NCBI RefSeq assembly: GCF_014851585.1
Contig: NZ_JACVAB010000003.1
Span: forward strand, 558,001 to 622,000
Direction: 5' to 3'
DNA from: Agrobacterium sp. AGB01
GTDB taxonomy: Bacteria; Pseudomonadota; Alphaproteobacteria; Rhizobiales; Rhizobiaceae
DNA: 64,000 nt
The position numbers and the translations under genes are program-made. Positions 26,555-35,582 of the stretch are shown piece by piece; within the stretch, counting starts at the first letter, position 1; each line of letters opens with the position of its first letter. Under the pieces are notes generated by a model. It ran no database searches and was not told the origin of the DNA. It saw only the letters and a list, made by a program, of their open reading frames with translations.

Positions 26555-26595
26555 CAAACACTCTTCAATGTGGTGAATATAATGAACAAGTGGTT
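26555..26595 (+). promoter_or_regulatory. Promoter/operator of the HisD paralogue (element copy B)
   Basis: CAAAC, ten bases, then GTGGTGAATATAATGAAC, AAGTGGTT. TATAAT (26578-26583) is a perfect -10 box flanked by GTGGT direct repeats 20 bp apart. It matches the minus-strand element at 25888-25929 with two substitutions and a one-base gap in the core, and ends 69 bp from the start codon. Confidence 0.65.
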
Positions 26596-26663
26596 TAGGG
26601 GCAATTGCCGGAAAGCTCACCTTGGAAGATGCTCACGTCAATCATCCCACATAGGAGGTTTCG

Positions 26664-27962
26664 ATGACGTCGCGTCTCAATGCGCTGGAAGGCAAATTTA
26701 TCAAGATTAAAGAACCTACGCGAGACGCTGTCTCCGATACGGCTCCCGTCGAAAAAACGGTGAAGGACATTATCGCGAACGTCCGCGAGCGTGGCGACGC
26801 AGCGGTTCGTGAATACTCGCTCACCTTCGACAAAGCCGACGTCGCGAAATTTGAAGTTACAGAGGAAGAGAAGCAGAAGGCTGTTGCTGATCTCGACCCA
26901 CAGACACGCGAAGATACCGAGTTTGCCATTGCAAACGTCCGCCGCTTCGCAGAGGCTCAGCTCGGCACGATTCTGCCGCTTGAAATCGAGAGCCTGCCGG
27001 GCCTGCACTTGGGGCACCGCGTTATTCCGATTGAGATCGTCGGTTGCTATGTGCCAGGTGGACGCTATCCGCTTCTTTCGGCACCAGTCATGACGATTGT
27101 CCCAGCGAAGGTCGCTGGTTGTGACCAGGTTATTGCTTGCCTGCCGCCAAATGCGCATCCTGCAATGATCGCTGGCTGCCACCTCGCTGGCGCAGATCGT
27201 ATCTTCCGCGTGGGCGGTGCACAGGCTATTGCAGCAATGGCTTACGGGACCGAGACCATTCCTGCCGTCGACAAAATCGTCGGTCCGGGCAATGCATTTG
27301 TAAACGAGGCCAAGCGTCAGGTCTTCGGCCAAGTTGGTATTGACCAGTTGGCGGGTCCAAGTGAAATCTTCATCGTCGCCGATGAAACTGCCAACCCGGC
27401 AACACTTGCAACCGATATGCTGGCCCAGGCCGAGCACGATGTGCGCACGCGTGTTGGCCTCGTAACGACCAGCCGTGAGATCGCGGAAGAGACTATAAAG
27501 GAAGTCGAGAAGCAGCTCGAAACACTGTCTACGGCGGCTGTGGCCGGCGTCGCGTGGAGGGACTACGGCGAAGTTACCCTCGTAGAGGACGAGGAAACGA
27601 TGATCGCCTATTCCGATTACATCGCAACTGAGCACCTTCAGGTTCACACGCGCGACGCGAAGGCGACAGCGAAAAAGCTGCGCAACTACGGCTCTATCTT
27701 CATCGGTGAACTTGCAAGCGTTGTATACTCTGACAAGTGCTGCGGCACCAACCACACGCTGCCAACCATGGCCGCGGGTCGTTATACTGGAGGCCTTTGG
27801 GTTGGCTCCTACGTGAAGATTGCCACCCACCAGTGGCTTGATGAACGTGGCGTTGCTGCGGTTGCTCCTGCTGCTGTTCGCCAGAGCGCGACAGAACAGC
27901 TTGAAGGTCACCGCCGCGCTGCAGCGCTGCGCCTGAGCCCTAAGCAGCTTGCAGCAGAATGA
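26664..27962 (+). CDS. Histidinol dehydrogenase paralogue (catabolic, zinc- and NAD-dependent)
   Basis: 432-residue enzyme of the HisD family. All zinc and catalytic positions of E. coli HisD are conserved with a constant offset: Q255, H258 (QAEHD), E323-H324 (TEHLQ), D357, H364 (GTNHTLPT) and H416. GCYVPGG and GPSEI are also present. AGGAGG precedes the ATG. No other his genes are here; instead it sits opposite a PotABCD-like importer with a PuuR-like regulator and shares their promoter element. HisD paralogues in catabolic settings oxidise other amino alcohols or diols (HpsN acts on dihydroxypropanesulfonate), so I infer oxidation of the importer's substrate or a derivative. A housekeeping histidine role is less likely. 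Confidence 0.85.
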   Translation: MTSRLNALEGKFIKIKEPTRDAVSDTAPVEKTVKDIIANVRERGDAAVREYSLTFDKADVAKFEVTEEEKQKAVADLDPQTREDTEFAIANVRRFAEAQLGTILPLEIESLPGLHLGHRVIPIEIVGCYVPGGRYPLLSAPVMTIVPAKVAGCDQVIACLPPNAHPAMIAGCHLAGADRIFRVGGAQAIAAMAYGTETIPAVDKIVGPGNAFVNEAKRQVFGQVGIDQLAGPSEIFIVADETANPATLATDMLAQAEHDVRTRVGLVTTSREIAEETIKEVEKQLETLSTAAVAGVAWRDYGEVTLVEDEETMIAYSDYIATEHLQVHTRDAKATAKKLRNYGSIFIGELASVVYSDKCCGTNHTLPTMAAGRYTGGLWVGSYVKIATHQWLDERGVAAVAPAAVRQSATEQLEGHRRAAALRLSPKQLAAE

Positions 27963-27991
27963 TCTGATCCTGCCGCAAGTCTGATGTTGAG

Positions 27992-28020
27992 GAAAACCGT
28001 CGAAAAATTCCGCGGTTTTC
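27992..28020 (+). terminator. Hairpin downstream of the HisD paralogue
   Basis: GAAAACCG / CGGTTTTC, 8-bp stem, 30 bp past the stop. A second, stronger hairpin follows at 28098. Confidence 0.55.
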
Positions 28021-28097
28021 TGCATCTAAAAAGGCGATTGTGGCGTCGACTAGGCGTATCCGCCGCAGCAAATAACGGCCGTAAATAGACAACGAGA

Positions 28098-28136
28098 AAA
28101 CGCCGTGACAGGGATATGTCACGGCGTTTGTTTCTG
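28098..28136. terminator. Bidirectional terminator
   Basis: Perfect 12-bp stem AAACGCCGTGAC / GTCACGGCGTTT with an eight-base loop and TG-TTT tail, between the converging HisD-paralogue and dgoD genes. Confidence 0.85.
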
Positions 28137-28166
28137 TGTGCTTGGGTCATCACACCTGTCGCAGCA

Positions 28167-29315
28167 TTACCACTCGGCGACGCTGCCATCTTCATGGCGC
28201 CAGACCGGGTTGCGCCAGCGGTGCCCTTCCTTGGCGCGCTCAATCACATAGGCTTCATCAACCTCAATACCGAGGCCAGGTCCCTGCGGAATGCCAACAA
28301 AACCATCGGCATACTGGAACACGTCCTTGTTGGAGATGTAATCAAGGATATCGTTGGACTTGTTGTAGTGAATGCCGAGGCTCTGTTCCTGAATGAAGGC
28401 ATTGTAGCTCACGGCATCAACCTGCAAGCAGGCAGCAAGAGCAATTGGACCAAGCGGGCAATGCGGAGCAAGCGCCACGTCATAGGCTTCGGCCATGGTT
28501 GCAATCTTGCGGCACTCGGTAATGCCGCCGGCATGGGATAGATCCGGCTGTAAAATATCAACATAGCCGTCCGACAGAACAGACTTGAAGTCCCAACGTG
28601 AATAGAGACGTTCACCAAGCGCAATCGGCGTCGAGCAATGGTTGGCGATTTCCTTCAGCGCTTCACGGTTTTCAGACAGCACCGGCTCTTCAATGAAAAG
28701 CAAGTTATAGGGCTGCAATTCCTTGGCCAGGACCTTGGCCATCGGCCGATGCACACGGCCATGGAAATCAACGCCAATGCCGATATGCGGGCCTACGGCC
28801 TCGCGAATGATCGCGATGGTTTCAACGGCCTTTTCAACCTTTTCCCAGGTATCAACGATCTGCATTTCCTCGCAGCCATTGAGCTTGATTGCCTTGAAAC
28901 CACGGGCAACCACATCACGGGCATTGTTGGCCACATCGCTCGGCCGGTCACCGCCGATCCAGGAATACACCTTGATCCGATCACGGACCTGTCCACCCAG
29001 CAAAGCGTGTATGGGCTGGCCCAGCGCCTTGCCCTTGATGTCCCAAAGCGCCTGATCGATACCGGCAAGCGCACTCATATGAATGGCGCCACCACGATAG
29101 AAACCACCGCGGTACATGACCTGCCAGTGGTCTTCGATCATCATTGGATCCTTGCCAACGAGATAATCTGCCAGTTCATGCACGGCTGCTTCAACGGTCA
29201 GCGCACGGCCTTCGACAACCGGCTCACCCCACCCGACAATTCCCTCATCCGTTTCAATCTTCAGGAACATCCAGCGCGGAGGGACAATGTAGGTCGTCAG
29301 TTTCGTAATTTTCAT
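28167..29315 (-). CDS. dgoD: D-galactonate dehydratase
   Basis: 382 residues, the length of E. coli DgoD. It dehydrates D-galactonate to 2-keto-3-deoxygalactonate in the cytoplasm. Metal ligands D183, E209 and E235 and catalytic H185 and H285 fall at exactly the known positions ([28 protein letters not shown]). The N-terminus [20 protein letters not shown] is strongly conserved. A closely related L-arabonate or other sugar-acid dehydratase is the alternative. It lies next to the FadR-type regulator that precedes the sugar importer operon. Confidence 0.93.
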   Translation of the reverse strand: MKITKLTTYIVPPRWMFLKIETDEGIVGWGEPVVEGRALTVEAAVHELADYLVGKDPMMIEDHWQVMYRGGFYRGGAIHMSALAGIDQALWDIKGKALGQPIHALLGGQVRDRIKVYSWIGGDRPSDVANNARDVVARGFKAIKLNGCEEMQIVDTWEKVEKAVETIAIIREAVGPHIGIGVDFHGRVHRPMAKVLAKELQPYNLLFIEEPVLSENREALKEIANHCSTPIALGERLYSRWDFKSVLSDGYVDILQPDLSHAGGITECRKIATMAEAYDVALAPHCPLGPIALAACLQVDAVSYNAFIQEQSLGIHYNKSNDILDYISNKDVFQYADGFVGIPQGPGLGIEVDEAYVIERAKEGHRWRNPVWRHEDGSVAEW

Positions 29316-29361
29316 GAAGCTTCACTCATCTAGCAATAAAATCCGGAAGGGAAATCCGCGA

Positions 29362-30189
29362 TCAGACGGGACAGTGATCGGGATGTTTGCGCACAGCGAT
29401 TGCAAGATCGCGCGCTGCAATTTCGAGCATATGGTTGGCGCATGTCCGTGCCGCATTCGCATCCCGCAAACGTAACGCTTCAACAAGCTGATAGTGCACA
29501 TCCAGCGCCTCGACCCGGGTATCCACCGCCTCGTTGGAGGCGTGCAGGGAAAACTCCAGCGCGGCGCTGATAATGCTCGAGAGCTGCATGAAAACCTGAT
29601 TGTGACTGGCTTTGAGCAAAGCGGCATGGAAGGCAACATCCGCCTGCGTGAATTTTTCCACATCGCCTTCAGAATCACGCATCTGCTGCCAAGCCTGCTC
29701 TATCTCGGCAATCTCCTGCATGTTGGCGCGTTGCGCGGCAAGTTCCGCAGCAAACGGCTCGATTGCCCGGCGGGCATCGAGCACGCATTGCAAAAGATCC
29801 AGTTCAAAAATGCGCGGACCGATCCACTCCAGAACCTGCTGATCGAGAATGTTCCAGTCTTCCTTGACGCAGACCTGCGTGCCGATACGGGAACGTCCAC
29901 GTACCAGGCCTTTGGATTCGAGAATCTTCAAAGACTCCCGGATCACTGTCCGGCTGACGGAATATTGCGTGCACAGCTCATTTTCTGTGGGCAGCATGCT
30001 TCCTGCGGGAAACACATCGGCAAAGATATCAGTCGCAATCGCTCGCGTTACATTTTTCTGGACACGAGGGCGTTTGACGCTCCCGGCACCATTGGCTGGC
30101 ACAGCCTGTTCCTGCCGTTCTTGCAACGCCACTCTTAACCTCCCGCTTGCTTCGCCACATGTCGCGATCCTTATCGCAGTTTCACTCAC
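29362..30189 (-). CDS. FadR-family GntR regulator of the sugar oxidation locus (DgoR-like)
   Basis: 275-residue regulator. Winged helix at about residues 48-110 (LPTENELCTQYSVSRTVIRE, then LESKGLVRGRSRIGTQV), followed by an FCD domain with D/H metal residues (DVAFHAALLKASHN, DVHYQLVEAL, CANHMLEIA). The linker WNILDQQVLEWIG is typical of DgoR/sugar-acid regulators. It is divergent from the AraFGH-like operon and upstream of dgoD on the same strand, so it likely represses both. The inverted repeat at 30245-30279 between the divergent promoters is a candidate site. Confidence 0.88.
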   Translation of the reverse strand: MSETAIRIATCGEASGRLRVALQERQEQAVPANGAGSVKRPRVQKNVTRAIATDIFADVFPAGSMLPTENELCTQYSVSRTVIRESLKILESKGLVRGRSRIGTQVCVKEDWNILDQQVLEWIGPRIFELDLLQCVLDARRAIEPFAAELAAQRANMQEIAEIEQAWQQMRDSEGDVEKFTQADVAFHAALLKASHNQVFMQLSSIISAALEFSLHASNEAVDTRVEALDVHYQLVEALRLRDANAARTCANHMLEIAARDLAIAVRKHPDHCPV

Positions 30190-30244
30190 ATGGCGATGCC
30201 GTGTCGCATATCACGACCGCTATATGTCATATACTGACTTTTTA

Positions 30245-30279
30245 TTCATCATACAAATGCAATTGACGAATATGATGAA
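30245..30279. promoter_or_regulatory. Inverted repeat in the divergent regulator/sugar-importer promoter region
   Basis: TTCATCATA (30245-30253) and TATGATGAA (30271-30279) are perfect 9-bp inverted repeats with a 17-bp spacer, 51 bp upstream of the binding-protein ATG. Placement suits an operator for the adjacent GntR protein. Confidence 0.55.
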
Positions 30280-30329
30280 AGAAACTAAACAACAAACACT
30301 GCAAAGGCAGTCACCTAGGGAGAGAGACA

Positions 30330-31313
30330 ATGGGCTTTGTTAAAACAGCCATTCTGGCTGGCACTGTCGCCGTATTCGCCGCGACCTCCGCATTCGCCGC
30401 CGACGTCAAGATCGGCTTTATCGTCAAGCAGCCGGAAGAGCCATGGTTTCAGGACGAATGGAAATTCGCTGACATCGCCGCCAAGGAAAAGGGTTTTACC
30501 CTTGTCAAGATTGGCGCTGAAGATGGTGAAAAGGTACAATCCGCCATCGACAACCTAGGCGCACAGGGCGCGCAGGGCTTCATCATCTGCACCCCCGACG
30601 TGAAGCTCGGCCCCGGCATCGTTGCAAAGGCCGCAGCCAACGACCTCAAGATCATGACGGTTGATGACCGCCTGGTAAATGCAGATGGCAGCCCTATCGA
30701 AGATGTGCCACATATGGGCATTTCTGCCGCAAAAATCGGCGAGGCCGCTGGCCAGACAATCGTTGATGAAATCAAGAAGCGTGGCTGGGACATGAACGAA
30801 GTGGGCGCAATCCGTGTCTCCTACGATCAGCTGCCAACGGCAGTTGACCGCGTAAACGGTGCGCTTGACGCCCTGAAAGCTGCCGGTTTCCCAGAGGCCA
30901 ACATCTTTGATGCGCCGCAGGCAAAAACTGATACGGAAGCCGCTCTCAACGCAGCAACCGTCGTTCTCAACAAGAACGCCAAGATCAAGAAGTGGGTCGC
31001 CGTCGGCCTGAATGACGAAGCCGTCCTCGGTGCGGTCCGCGCGACGGAAAGCGTTGGCATTACGGCTGACAACATGATCGGTGTTGGCATCGGCGGCGCA
31101 GAATCTGCCATCAACGAGTTCAAGAAGGCTGACGCGACCGGTTTCTTCGGTACCGTCATCATTTCTCCGAAGCGCCACGGTTATGAAACCGCTCTCAATA
31201 TGTATGAGTGGATTGCCAACGACAAACAGCCGGAAAAGCTTATTCTGACGGCTGGTCAGGTCGCACTGCGTGATAACTACGAGGCAGTTCGTGCCGACCT
31301 CGGCATTGAATAA
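30330..31313 (+). CDS. araF: Sugar ABC transporter periplasmic binding protein (AraF-like)
   Basis: 327-residue periplasmic protein, Sec signal MGFVKTAILAGTVAVFAATS ending AFA. The mature part follows E. coli AraF closely: KIGFIVKQPEEPWFQDEWKF, FIICTPDVKLG, KKRGWDM, ALDALKAAGFPE. AraF binds L-arabinose and also galactose. GGGAGAG precedes the ATG. First gene of the importer operon; a hairpin separates it from the ATPase gene. Confidence 0.9.
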   Translation: MGFVKTAILAGTVAVFAATSAFAADVKIGFIVKQPEEPWFQDEWKFADIAAKEKGFTLVKIGAEDGEKVQSAIDNLGAQGAQGFIICTPDVKLGPGIVAKAAANDLKIMTVDDRLVNADGSPIEDVPHMGISAAKIGEAAGQTIVDEIKKRGWDMNEVGAIRVSYDQLPTAVDRVNGALDALKAAGFPEANIFDAPQAKTDTEAALNAATVVLNKNAKIKKWVAVGLNDEAVLGAVRATESVGITADNMIGVGIGGAESAINEFKKADATGFFGTVIISPKRHGYETALNMYEWIANDKQPEKLILTAGQVALRDNYEAVRADLGIE

Positions 31314-31335
31314 CCACTGATCCGAAAAGCAATGA

Positions 31336-31356
31336 CCGGCCGCTTAAGGCGGCCGG
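31336..31356 (+). terminator. Intercistronic hairpin after the araF-like gene
   Basis: Perfect 8-bp GC stem CCGGCCGC / GCGGCCGG with a five-base loop, between the araF-like and araG-like genes. No long T-run; probably raises binding-protein levels relative to the membrane components. Confidence 0.65.
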
Positions 31357-31376
31357 ATTTCCTGTCGGAGTGCACT

Positions 31377-32909
31377 ATGCAAGATTTTCTGGAATTCAGG
31401 TCGATATCCAAAGGATATCCCGGCGTGCAGGCGCTCGCTGACATTTCTCTCGGCGTGCGCAAGGGCTGCGTGCACGGCCTTATGGGTGAAAACGGAGCGG
31501 GAAAATCGACCCTCATCCGTATTCTGTCGGGCGATCAGGCGGCTGATGAGGGGCAAATCCTTATCGATGGTGTCGTTCAAAATTATCGATCGGTGCGTGA
31601 TGCATTTGATGCTGGCGTCATCGTCATCCATCAGGAACTGCAACTCGTTCCTGAGCTGACAGTGGCGGAAAACCTCTGGCTTGGCCGGTTTCCGGGCAAG
31701 GCTGGTGTTATCAACCGCCGTGAAATGATCAGCGTCGTCAAACAGAAGCTCGTCGAAATCGGCATCGATATCGACCCCTCCGACAAGGTTGCTTCGTTAT
31801 CGATTGGCGCGCGCCAGATGGTTGAGATTGCCAAGGCGATCATGGCGGATGCACGCGTCATAGCGCTCGATGAACCCACCTCATCGCTCTCGTCCCGTGA
31901 AAGCGAGATCCTGTTTGCACTGATTGAGAAGCTCAAATCTCAGGGCATCGTCATCCTTTACGTGTCCCATCGACTGGATGAGATTTTCCGCCTCTGCGAC
32001 AGCATGACGGTGCTGCGTGACGGCAAACTTGCCGCACATCACCCTCATATTGCAGATGTCACACGCGAGCAGATCATTTCAGAGATGGTTGGTCGCGAAA
32101 TCAAGAACATCTGGGGCTGGCGTGACCGTCCAAAAGGCGAGGTTCGCCTTGACGTCAAAGATCTCAGTGGCCACAAGTTACCCATACCGATCAGTTTCTC
32201 CGTGCGTCAGGGAGAAATCCTTGGTTTCTTCGGTCTGATTGGTGCCGGCCGCAGTGAAATGTCGCGCCTTGTTTACGGCGCAGACACCCGCTCACAAGGT
32301 AAAGTCACCGTCGACGGACAAGCCGTCGCGGCTGACAGCCCTCCCCACTCGATACGGGCCGGCATTGTTCTTTGCCCTGAAGACCGCAAGTTCGACGGCA
32401 TTATTCAGGGCCGCAACATCGAGGAAAACATTTCAATTTCCTCGCGACGCCATTTCTCGCCATTTGGCGTGTTGAAGCCGAAAAAAGAAGCGGAACTGGC
32501 CGAGACCTTCATCGCAAAATTGCGTGTTCGTACCCCATCGCGCCAGCAGGACATCATCAACCTGTCGGGCGGCAATCAGCAGAAGGTCATCCTGGCACGC
32601 TGGCTTTCCGAACAGGGCGTCAAAGTACTGATTATCGATGAACCAACGCGCGGTATTGATGTCGGCGCCAAGGCCGAAATTTATGAAATTCTCTATGAGC
32701 TGGCCGCTCAGGGCATGGCGATTGTCGTCATTTCCAGTGAATTGCCGGAGATCATGGGCATTTCCGACCGCATCCTAGTGATGTGTGAAGGTCGTGTCGC
32801 AGTCGATGTGGAACGGCCAGACTTCAACGAACACCGCATATTGGCGGCGGCACTGCCTGATGTGTCCAACGCCAGCGAACTTCCAACTCAACAGGTACAA
32901 GCACGATGA
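31377..32909 (+). CDS. araG: Sugar ABC transporter double ATPase (AraG-like)
   Basis: 510-residue monosaccharide-type ATPase with two ABC domains. Domain 1: Walker A GENGAGKST, Walker B VIALDEPTSSLS; domain 2: degenerate Walker A region GLIGAGRSE as usual in this family, signature LSGGNQQKVILARWL, Walker B VLIIDEPTRGID. GGAG lies before ATG 31377; an in-frame upstream start in the hairpin was rejected. Its stop overlaps the permease ATG. Confidence 0.92.
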   Translation: MQDFLEFRSISKGYPGVQALADISLGVRKGCVHGLMGENGAGKSTLIRILSGDQAADEGQILIDGVVQNYRSVRDAFDAGVIVIHQELQLVPELTVAENLWLGRFPGKAGVINRREMISVVKQKLVEIGIDIDPSDKVASLSIGARQMVEIAKAIMADARVIALDEPTSSLSSRESEILFALIEKLKSQGIVILYVSHRLDEIFRLCDSMTVLRDGKLAAHHPHIADVTREQIISEMVGREIKNIWGWRDRPKGEVRLDVKDLSGHKLPIPISFSVRQGEILGFFGLIGAGRSEMSRLVYGADTRSQGKVTVDGQAVAADSPPHSIRAGIVLCPEDRKFDGIIQGRNIEENISISSRRHFSPFGVLKPKKEAELAETFIAKLRVRTPSRQQDIINLSGGNQQKVILARWLSEQGVKVLIIDEPTRGIDVGAKAEIYEILYELAAQGMAIVVISSELPEIMGISDRILVMCEGRVAVDVERPDFNEHRILAAALPDVSNASELPTQQVQAR

Positions 32910-33856
32910 CCTCTCTGAAAAAACTCCTTCTCGGCGAACAGGGGCTCGTCGTTCTTTTTGCCATCGCTTTCGTGATCGTGTCGTTGACCGTTCCGAACTT
33001 CCTGACCGAGCGCAACATGCTCGGTCTGCTGCAATCCGTCGTGACGATCGGCATCGTTGCCTGCACCATGATGTTCTGCCTGGCTTCACGTGACTTTGAC
33101 CTCTCGGTCGGCTCAACTGTTGCCTTTTCAGGCATGGTGGCAGTCATGGCCTCCAACGCCACCGGCTCCATCGTCCTCGGACTGATCGCCGCGCTGCTTT
33201 GCGGTGGCGCCGTTGGCCTCATCAATGGGTTAGTGATTGCGAAATTCCGCATCAATGCGCTGATCACCACGCTTGCGACCATGCAGATCGTCCGTGGTTT
33301 TGCGCTAATCGCGTCGGATGGTCGCGCCGTGGGCATTAATGATCCGAGCTTTTACCAGCTGGCATTGTCCAAATTCCTGGGCATTCCCACACCGATCTGG
33401 GTCATGGCGGCAATGTTTATTGCCTTCGGCTTTCTGCTGAATCGTACGGTTTTTGGCAAGAACACACTGGCAATCGGCGGCAACCCGGAAGCCTCGCGTC
33501 TTGCCGGCGTCAACGTCGTCAACATGCGTGTCTGGATTTTCATGTTGCAGGGTCTGGTCTGCGCCGTCGCCGGTGTACTGCTTGCATCAAGAATTACCTC
33601 CGGTCAGCCCAATGCCGCAACCGGCCTTGAACTGTCGGTTATCTCGGCTTGTGTTCTCGGGGGCGTGTCCCTGGCAGGTGGTCGTGCGGCGATTAGCGGC
33701 GTTATCGTTGGTGTCCTTATCATGGGTATTGCCGAAAACGTCATGAACCTCCTGAACATTCAGGCCTTCTACCAATATGTGGTGCGTGGCCTGATCTTGT
33801 TGTTGGCCGTGTTGCTCGACAATCTGCGCTCCTCTGCAGCCGGTCGCCGCCAGTGA
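32906..33856 (+). CDS. araH: Sugar ABC transporter permease (AraH-like)
   Basis: 316-residue permease of the monosaccharide (RbsC/AraH) class, about eight to ten membrane segments. Family marks: FLASRDFDLSVGS (FCLASRDFDLSVGSTVA), TLATMQIVRGFA, the cytoplasmic loop GGNPEASRLAGVNV, and GGVSLAGGRAAISG. Coupled to the ATPase gene at its start and to the aldose epimerase gene at its stop. Confidence 0.92.
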   Translation: MTSLKKLLLGEQGLVVLFAIAFVIVSLTVPNFLTERNMLGLLQSVVTIGIVACTMMFCLASRDFDLSVGSTVAFSGMVAVMASNATGSIVLGLIAALLCGGAVGLINGLVIAKFRINALITTLATMQIVRGFALIASDGRAVGINDPSFYQLALSKFLGIPTPIWVMAAMFIAFGFLLNRTVFGKNTLAIGGNPEASRLAGVNVVNMRVWIFMLQGLVCAVAGVLLASRITSGQPNAATGLELSVISACVLGGVSLAGGRAAISGVIVGVLIMGIAENVMNLLNIQAFYQYVVRGLILLLAVLLDNLRSSAAGRRQ

Positions 33857-34722
33857 CAGACCAGACGGGACATCATCTCCACGACGGACAGCTGGACGTA
33901 CGGGTTTCAACAAAGGGCGGTAGCGTAAGCGCCGCCTTTTTTGAAGGAACACCTGTCTTTGTGGCGGCTGGCGGACCAGACAGACGGGCTGCATGTTTTC
34001 CTCTCGTGCCATTTGGCAATCGGGTAGAATTCAACAGCTTCAATGTTGGAGATGAGGTCTATTGCTTTCAGCCGAACAGCAACGATCCACTCTATGTGCA
34101 CGGCGATGGCTGGCTGGAAGACTGGACAATCGTCGTCAGCAACTCACAGACGATAGAACTGTCGCTGCGTCATTTCGCCAATGATATAACGCCGTATGAC
34201 TATGTCGCACTTCAAAAGATCTCGGTCTCCCAAGGGCGCCTGACAATGGACCTGTCAGTGCAGAACCATGCGGCCAAGCCAATGCCATTTGGCCTTGGTT
34301 TTCATCCGTTTTTTGCGCGCACCGAAGCTGTTACGGTAAAGGCGGCAATCCAGACCTTCTGGACAGAACGCCAAGGGCATCTACCGGGACCGGTCGCTGC
34401 TATTCCTGCGGATATCAGTCTTGCTGACGGTACCACCCTGCCCGCCCGTTTTACCAACAATGCGTTTTCGGGATGGGACGGCCGCGCTGAAATCTTCTGG
34501 CCGGAACTCGGCATTAGCGCAGACCTTGAGGCAACGCCCAACAACGACGTCGTTATGTTTTACACACCAACCGAACGCCGCGACTTCTTTTGTTTCGAGC
34601 CGATGACACATCTTCCCAATGGTCATCATTTGGCTGATTTGGGAGGTTTGGTCCTCCTTGAAAGCGGCCAAAAACTTCAGTCGGGTTTCAGCATCCAGTT
34701 CAGGAAATCATCAAATGACTAG
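33853..34722 (+). CDS. Aldose 1-epimerase-family protein
   Basis: 289-residue galactose mutarotase-like enzyme. It interconverts alpha and beta anomers of aldoses in the cytoplasm. Conserved parts: PFGNRVEFNSF (Arg of the active site), YVHGDGWLEDW (catalytic His region), GLGFHPFFAR (second His) and CFEPMTHLPNG (catalytic Glu). Start is GTG, overlapping the AraH stop (GTGA). Context suggests it supplies the anomer used by the next gene's dehydrogenase. Confidence 0.9.
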   Translation: MTDQTGHHLHDGQLDVRVSTKGGSVSAAFFEGTPVFVAAGGPDRRAACFPLVPFGNRVEFNSFNVGDEVYCFQPNSNDPLYVHGDGWLEDWTIVVSNSQTIELSLRHFANDITPYDYVALQKISVSQGRLTMDLSVQNHAAKPMPFGLGFHPFFARTEAVTVKAAIQTFWTERQGHLPGPVAAIPADISLADGTTLPARFTNNAFSGWDGRAEIFWPELGISADLEATPNNDVVMFYTPTERRDFFCFEPMTHLPNGHHLADLGGLVLLESGQKLQSGFSIQFRKSSND

Positions 34723-35494
34723 CAGATTAAACGGCAAACGCATCATGATCACGGGTGCCGCCCAAGGTATCGGCCTTGCTATTGCGGAAGCATTTGCGCG
34801 CGAGGGTGCAGATCTGCTGCTGGTTGATCTGGATGGCGATCTGCTGGCTGAAACCGCACAACGTTTGAAACAGTCCGGCAACAAGATCGCCTACCGCACT
34901 GGCGACATTTCCAATGCTGTCGCAATGGCTGAGGCCGTAGCCTATGCAAAGGACGAAATTGGAACACTCAACGCATTGGTGAACAATGCCGGCGTCAACG
35001 TGTTTTCCGACCCGCTGTCGACCACCGATGAAGAATGGGCGCGTTGCTTTGATATCAATCTCAAGGGCGCCTGGAATTGCTGCCGTGCAGTTTTGCCAGA
35101 TATGATCGCAACAGGTGGCGGCGTTATCCTCAACATAGCTTCGACCCATGCCTTCACCATTATTCCGCACACATTCCCGTACCCACTGGCCAAGCACGCG
35201 CTGCTTGGACTGACGAAGTCGCTCGGTCTTGAATATGCGGGGCAAAATGTGCGCGTCAACGCGCTGGCACCCGGTTATGTCTCGACCCAGAAAGTCATCG
35301 ACTACTGGAACAGTTTCCCGGATCCGGAAGCCGCAAAGGCAGAAACCATGAAACTGCACCCGACGGGCCGCATCGCCACGCCAGAAGAAATCGCCATGGC
35401 GGCGGTGTTCATGATTTCGGACGAGTGCCCGTTCATGAATGCCACATGCCTGACCGTCGACGGCGGACTAAGCGTACAGCAACACCCGGCTTAA
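34715..35494 (+). CDS. SDR-family sugar 1-dehydrogenase (D-galactose/L-arabinose type)
   Basis: 259-residue classical short-chain dehydrogenase. Cofactor motif TGAAQGIG (13-20), NNAG (90-93), catalytic N115, S143, Y156 and K160 (YPLAK). D38 after the second strand (LLVDLD) suggests NAD preference. Between an aldose epimerase and a sugar-acid dehydratase gene, the likely reaction is oxidation of D-galactose or L-arabinose to the lactone. Overlaps the epimerase stop by eight bases. A different polyol substrate is possible. Confidence 0.87.
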   Translation: MTSRLNGKRIMITGAAQGIGLAIAEAFAREGADLLLVDLDGDLLAETAQRLKQSGNKIAYRTGDISNAVAMAEAVAYAKDEIGTLNALVNNAGVNVFSDPLSTTDEEWARCFDINLKGAWNCCRAVLPDMIATGGGVILNIASTHAFTIIPHTFPYPLAKHALLGLTKSLGLEYAGQNVRVNALAPGYVSTQKVIDYWNSFPDPEAAKAETMKLHPTGRIATPEEIAMAAVFMISDECPFMNATCLTVDGGLSVQQHPA

Positions 35495-35522
35495 ACCGGC
35501 AGCAAGCGCTCTCAAAAAAAGA

Positions 35523-35563
35523 AAGGGCGACCTCATCTTGTCGTATGAGGTCGCCCTTATTTT
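35523..35563. terminator. Bidirectional terminator
   Basis: Perfect 14-bp stem AAGGGCGACCTCAT / ATGAGGTCGCCCTT with an eight-base loop and A/T-rich flanks on both sides, between the converging sugar operon and the pxp operon. Confidence 0.9.
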
Positions 35564-35582
35564 ATAAAGCGGTCGTGGCTGT

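Noticed and set aside
26664..27962. Housekeeping histidine biosynthesis hisD
   Set aside because: Active-site conservation alone would allow it, but there are no his neighbours, and the gene shares its promoter element with an importer and lies opposite a PuuR-like regulator. Kept as a paralogue.
26595..28025. Minus-strand open frame of 476 codons opposite the HisD paralogue
   Set aside because: Fully antisense to a gene with all catalytic residues conserved; Cys/Arg-rich, non-protein-like translation.
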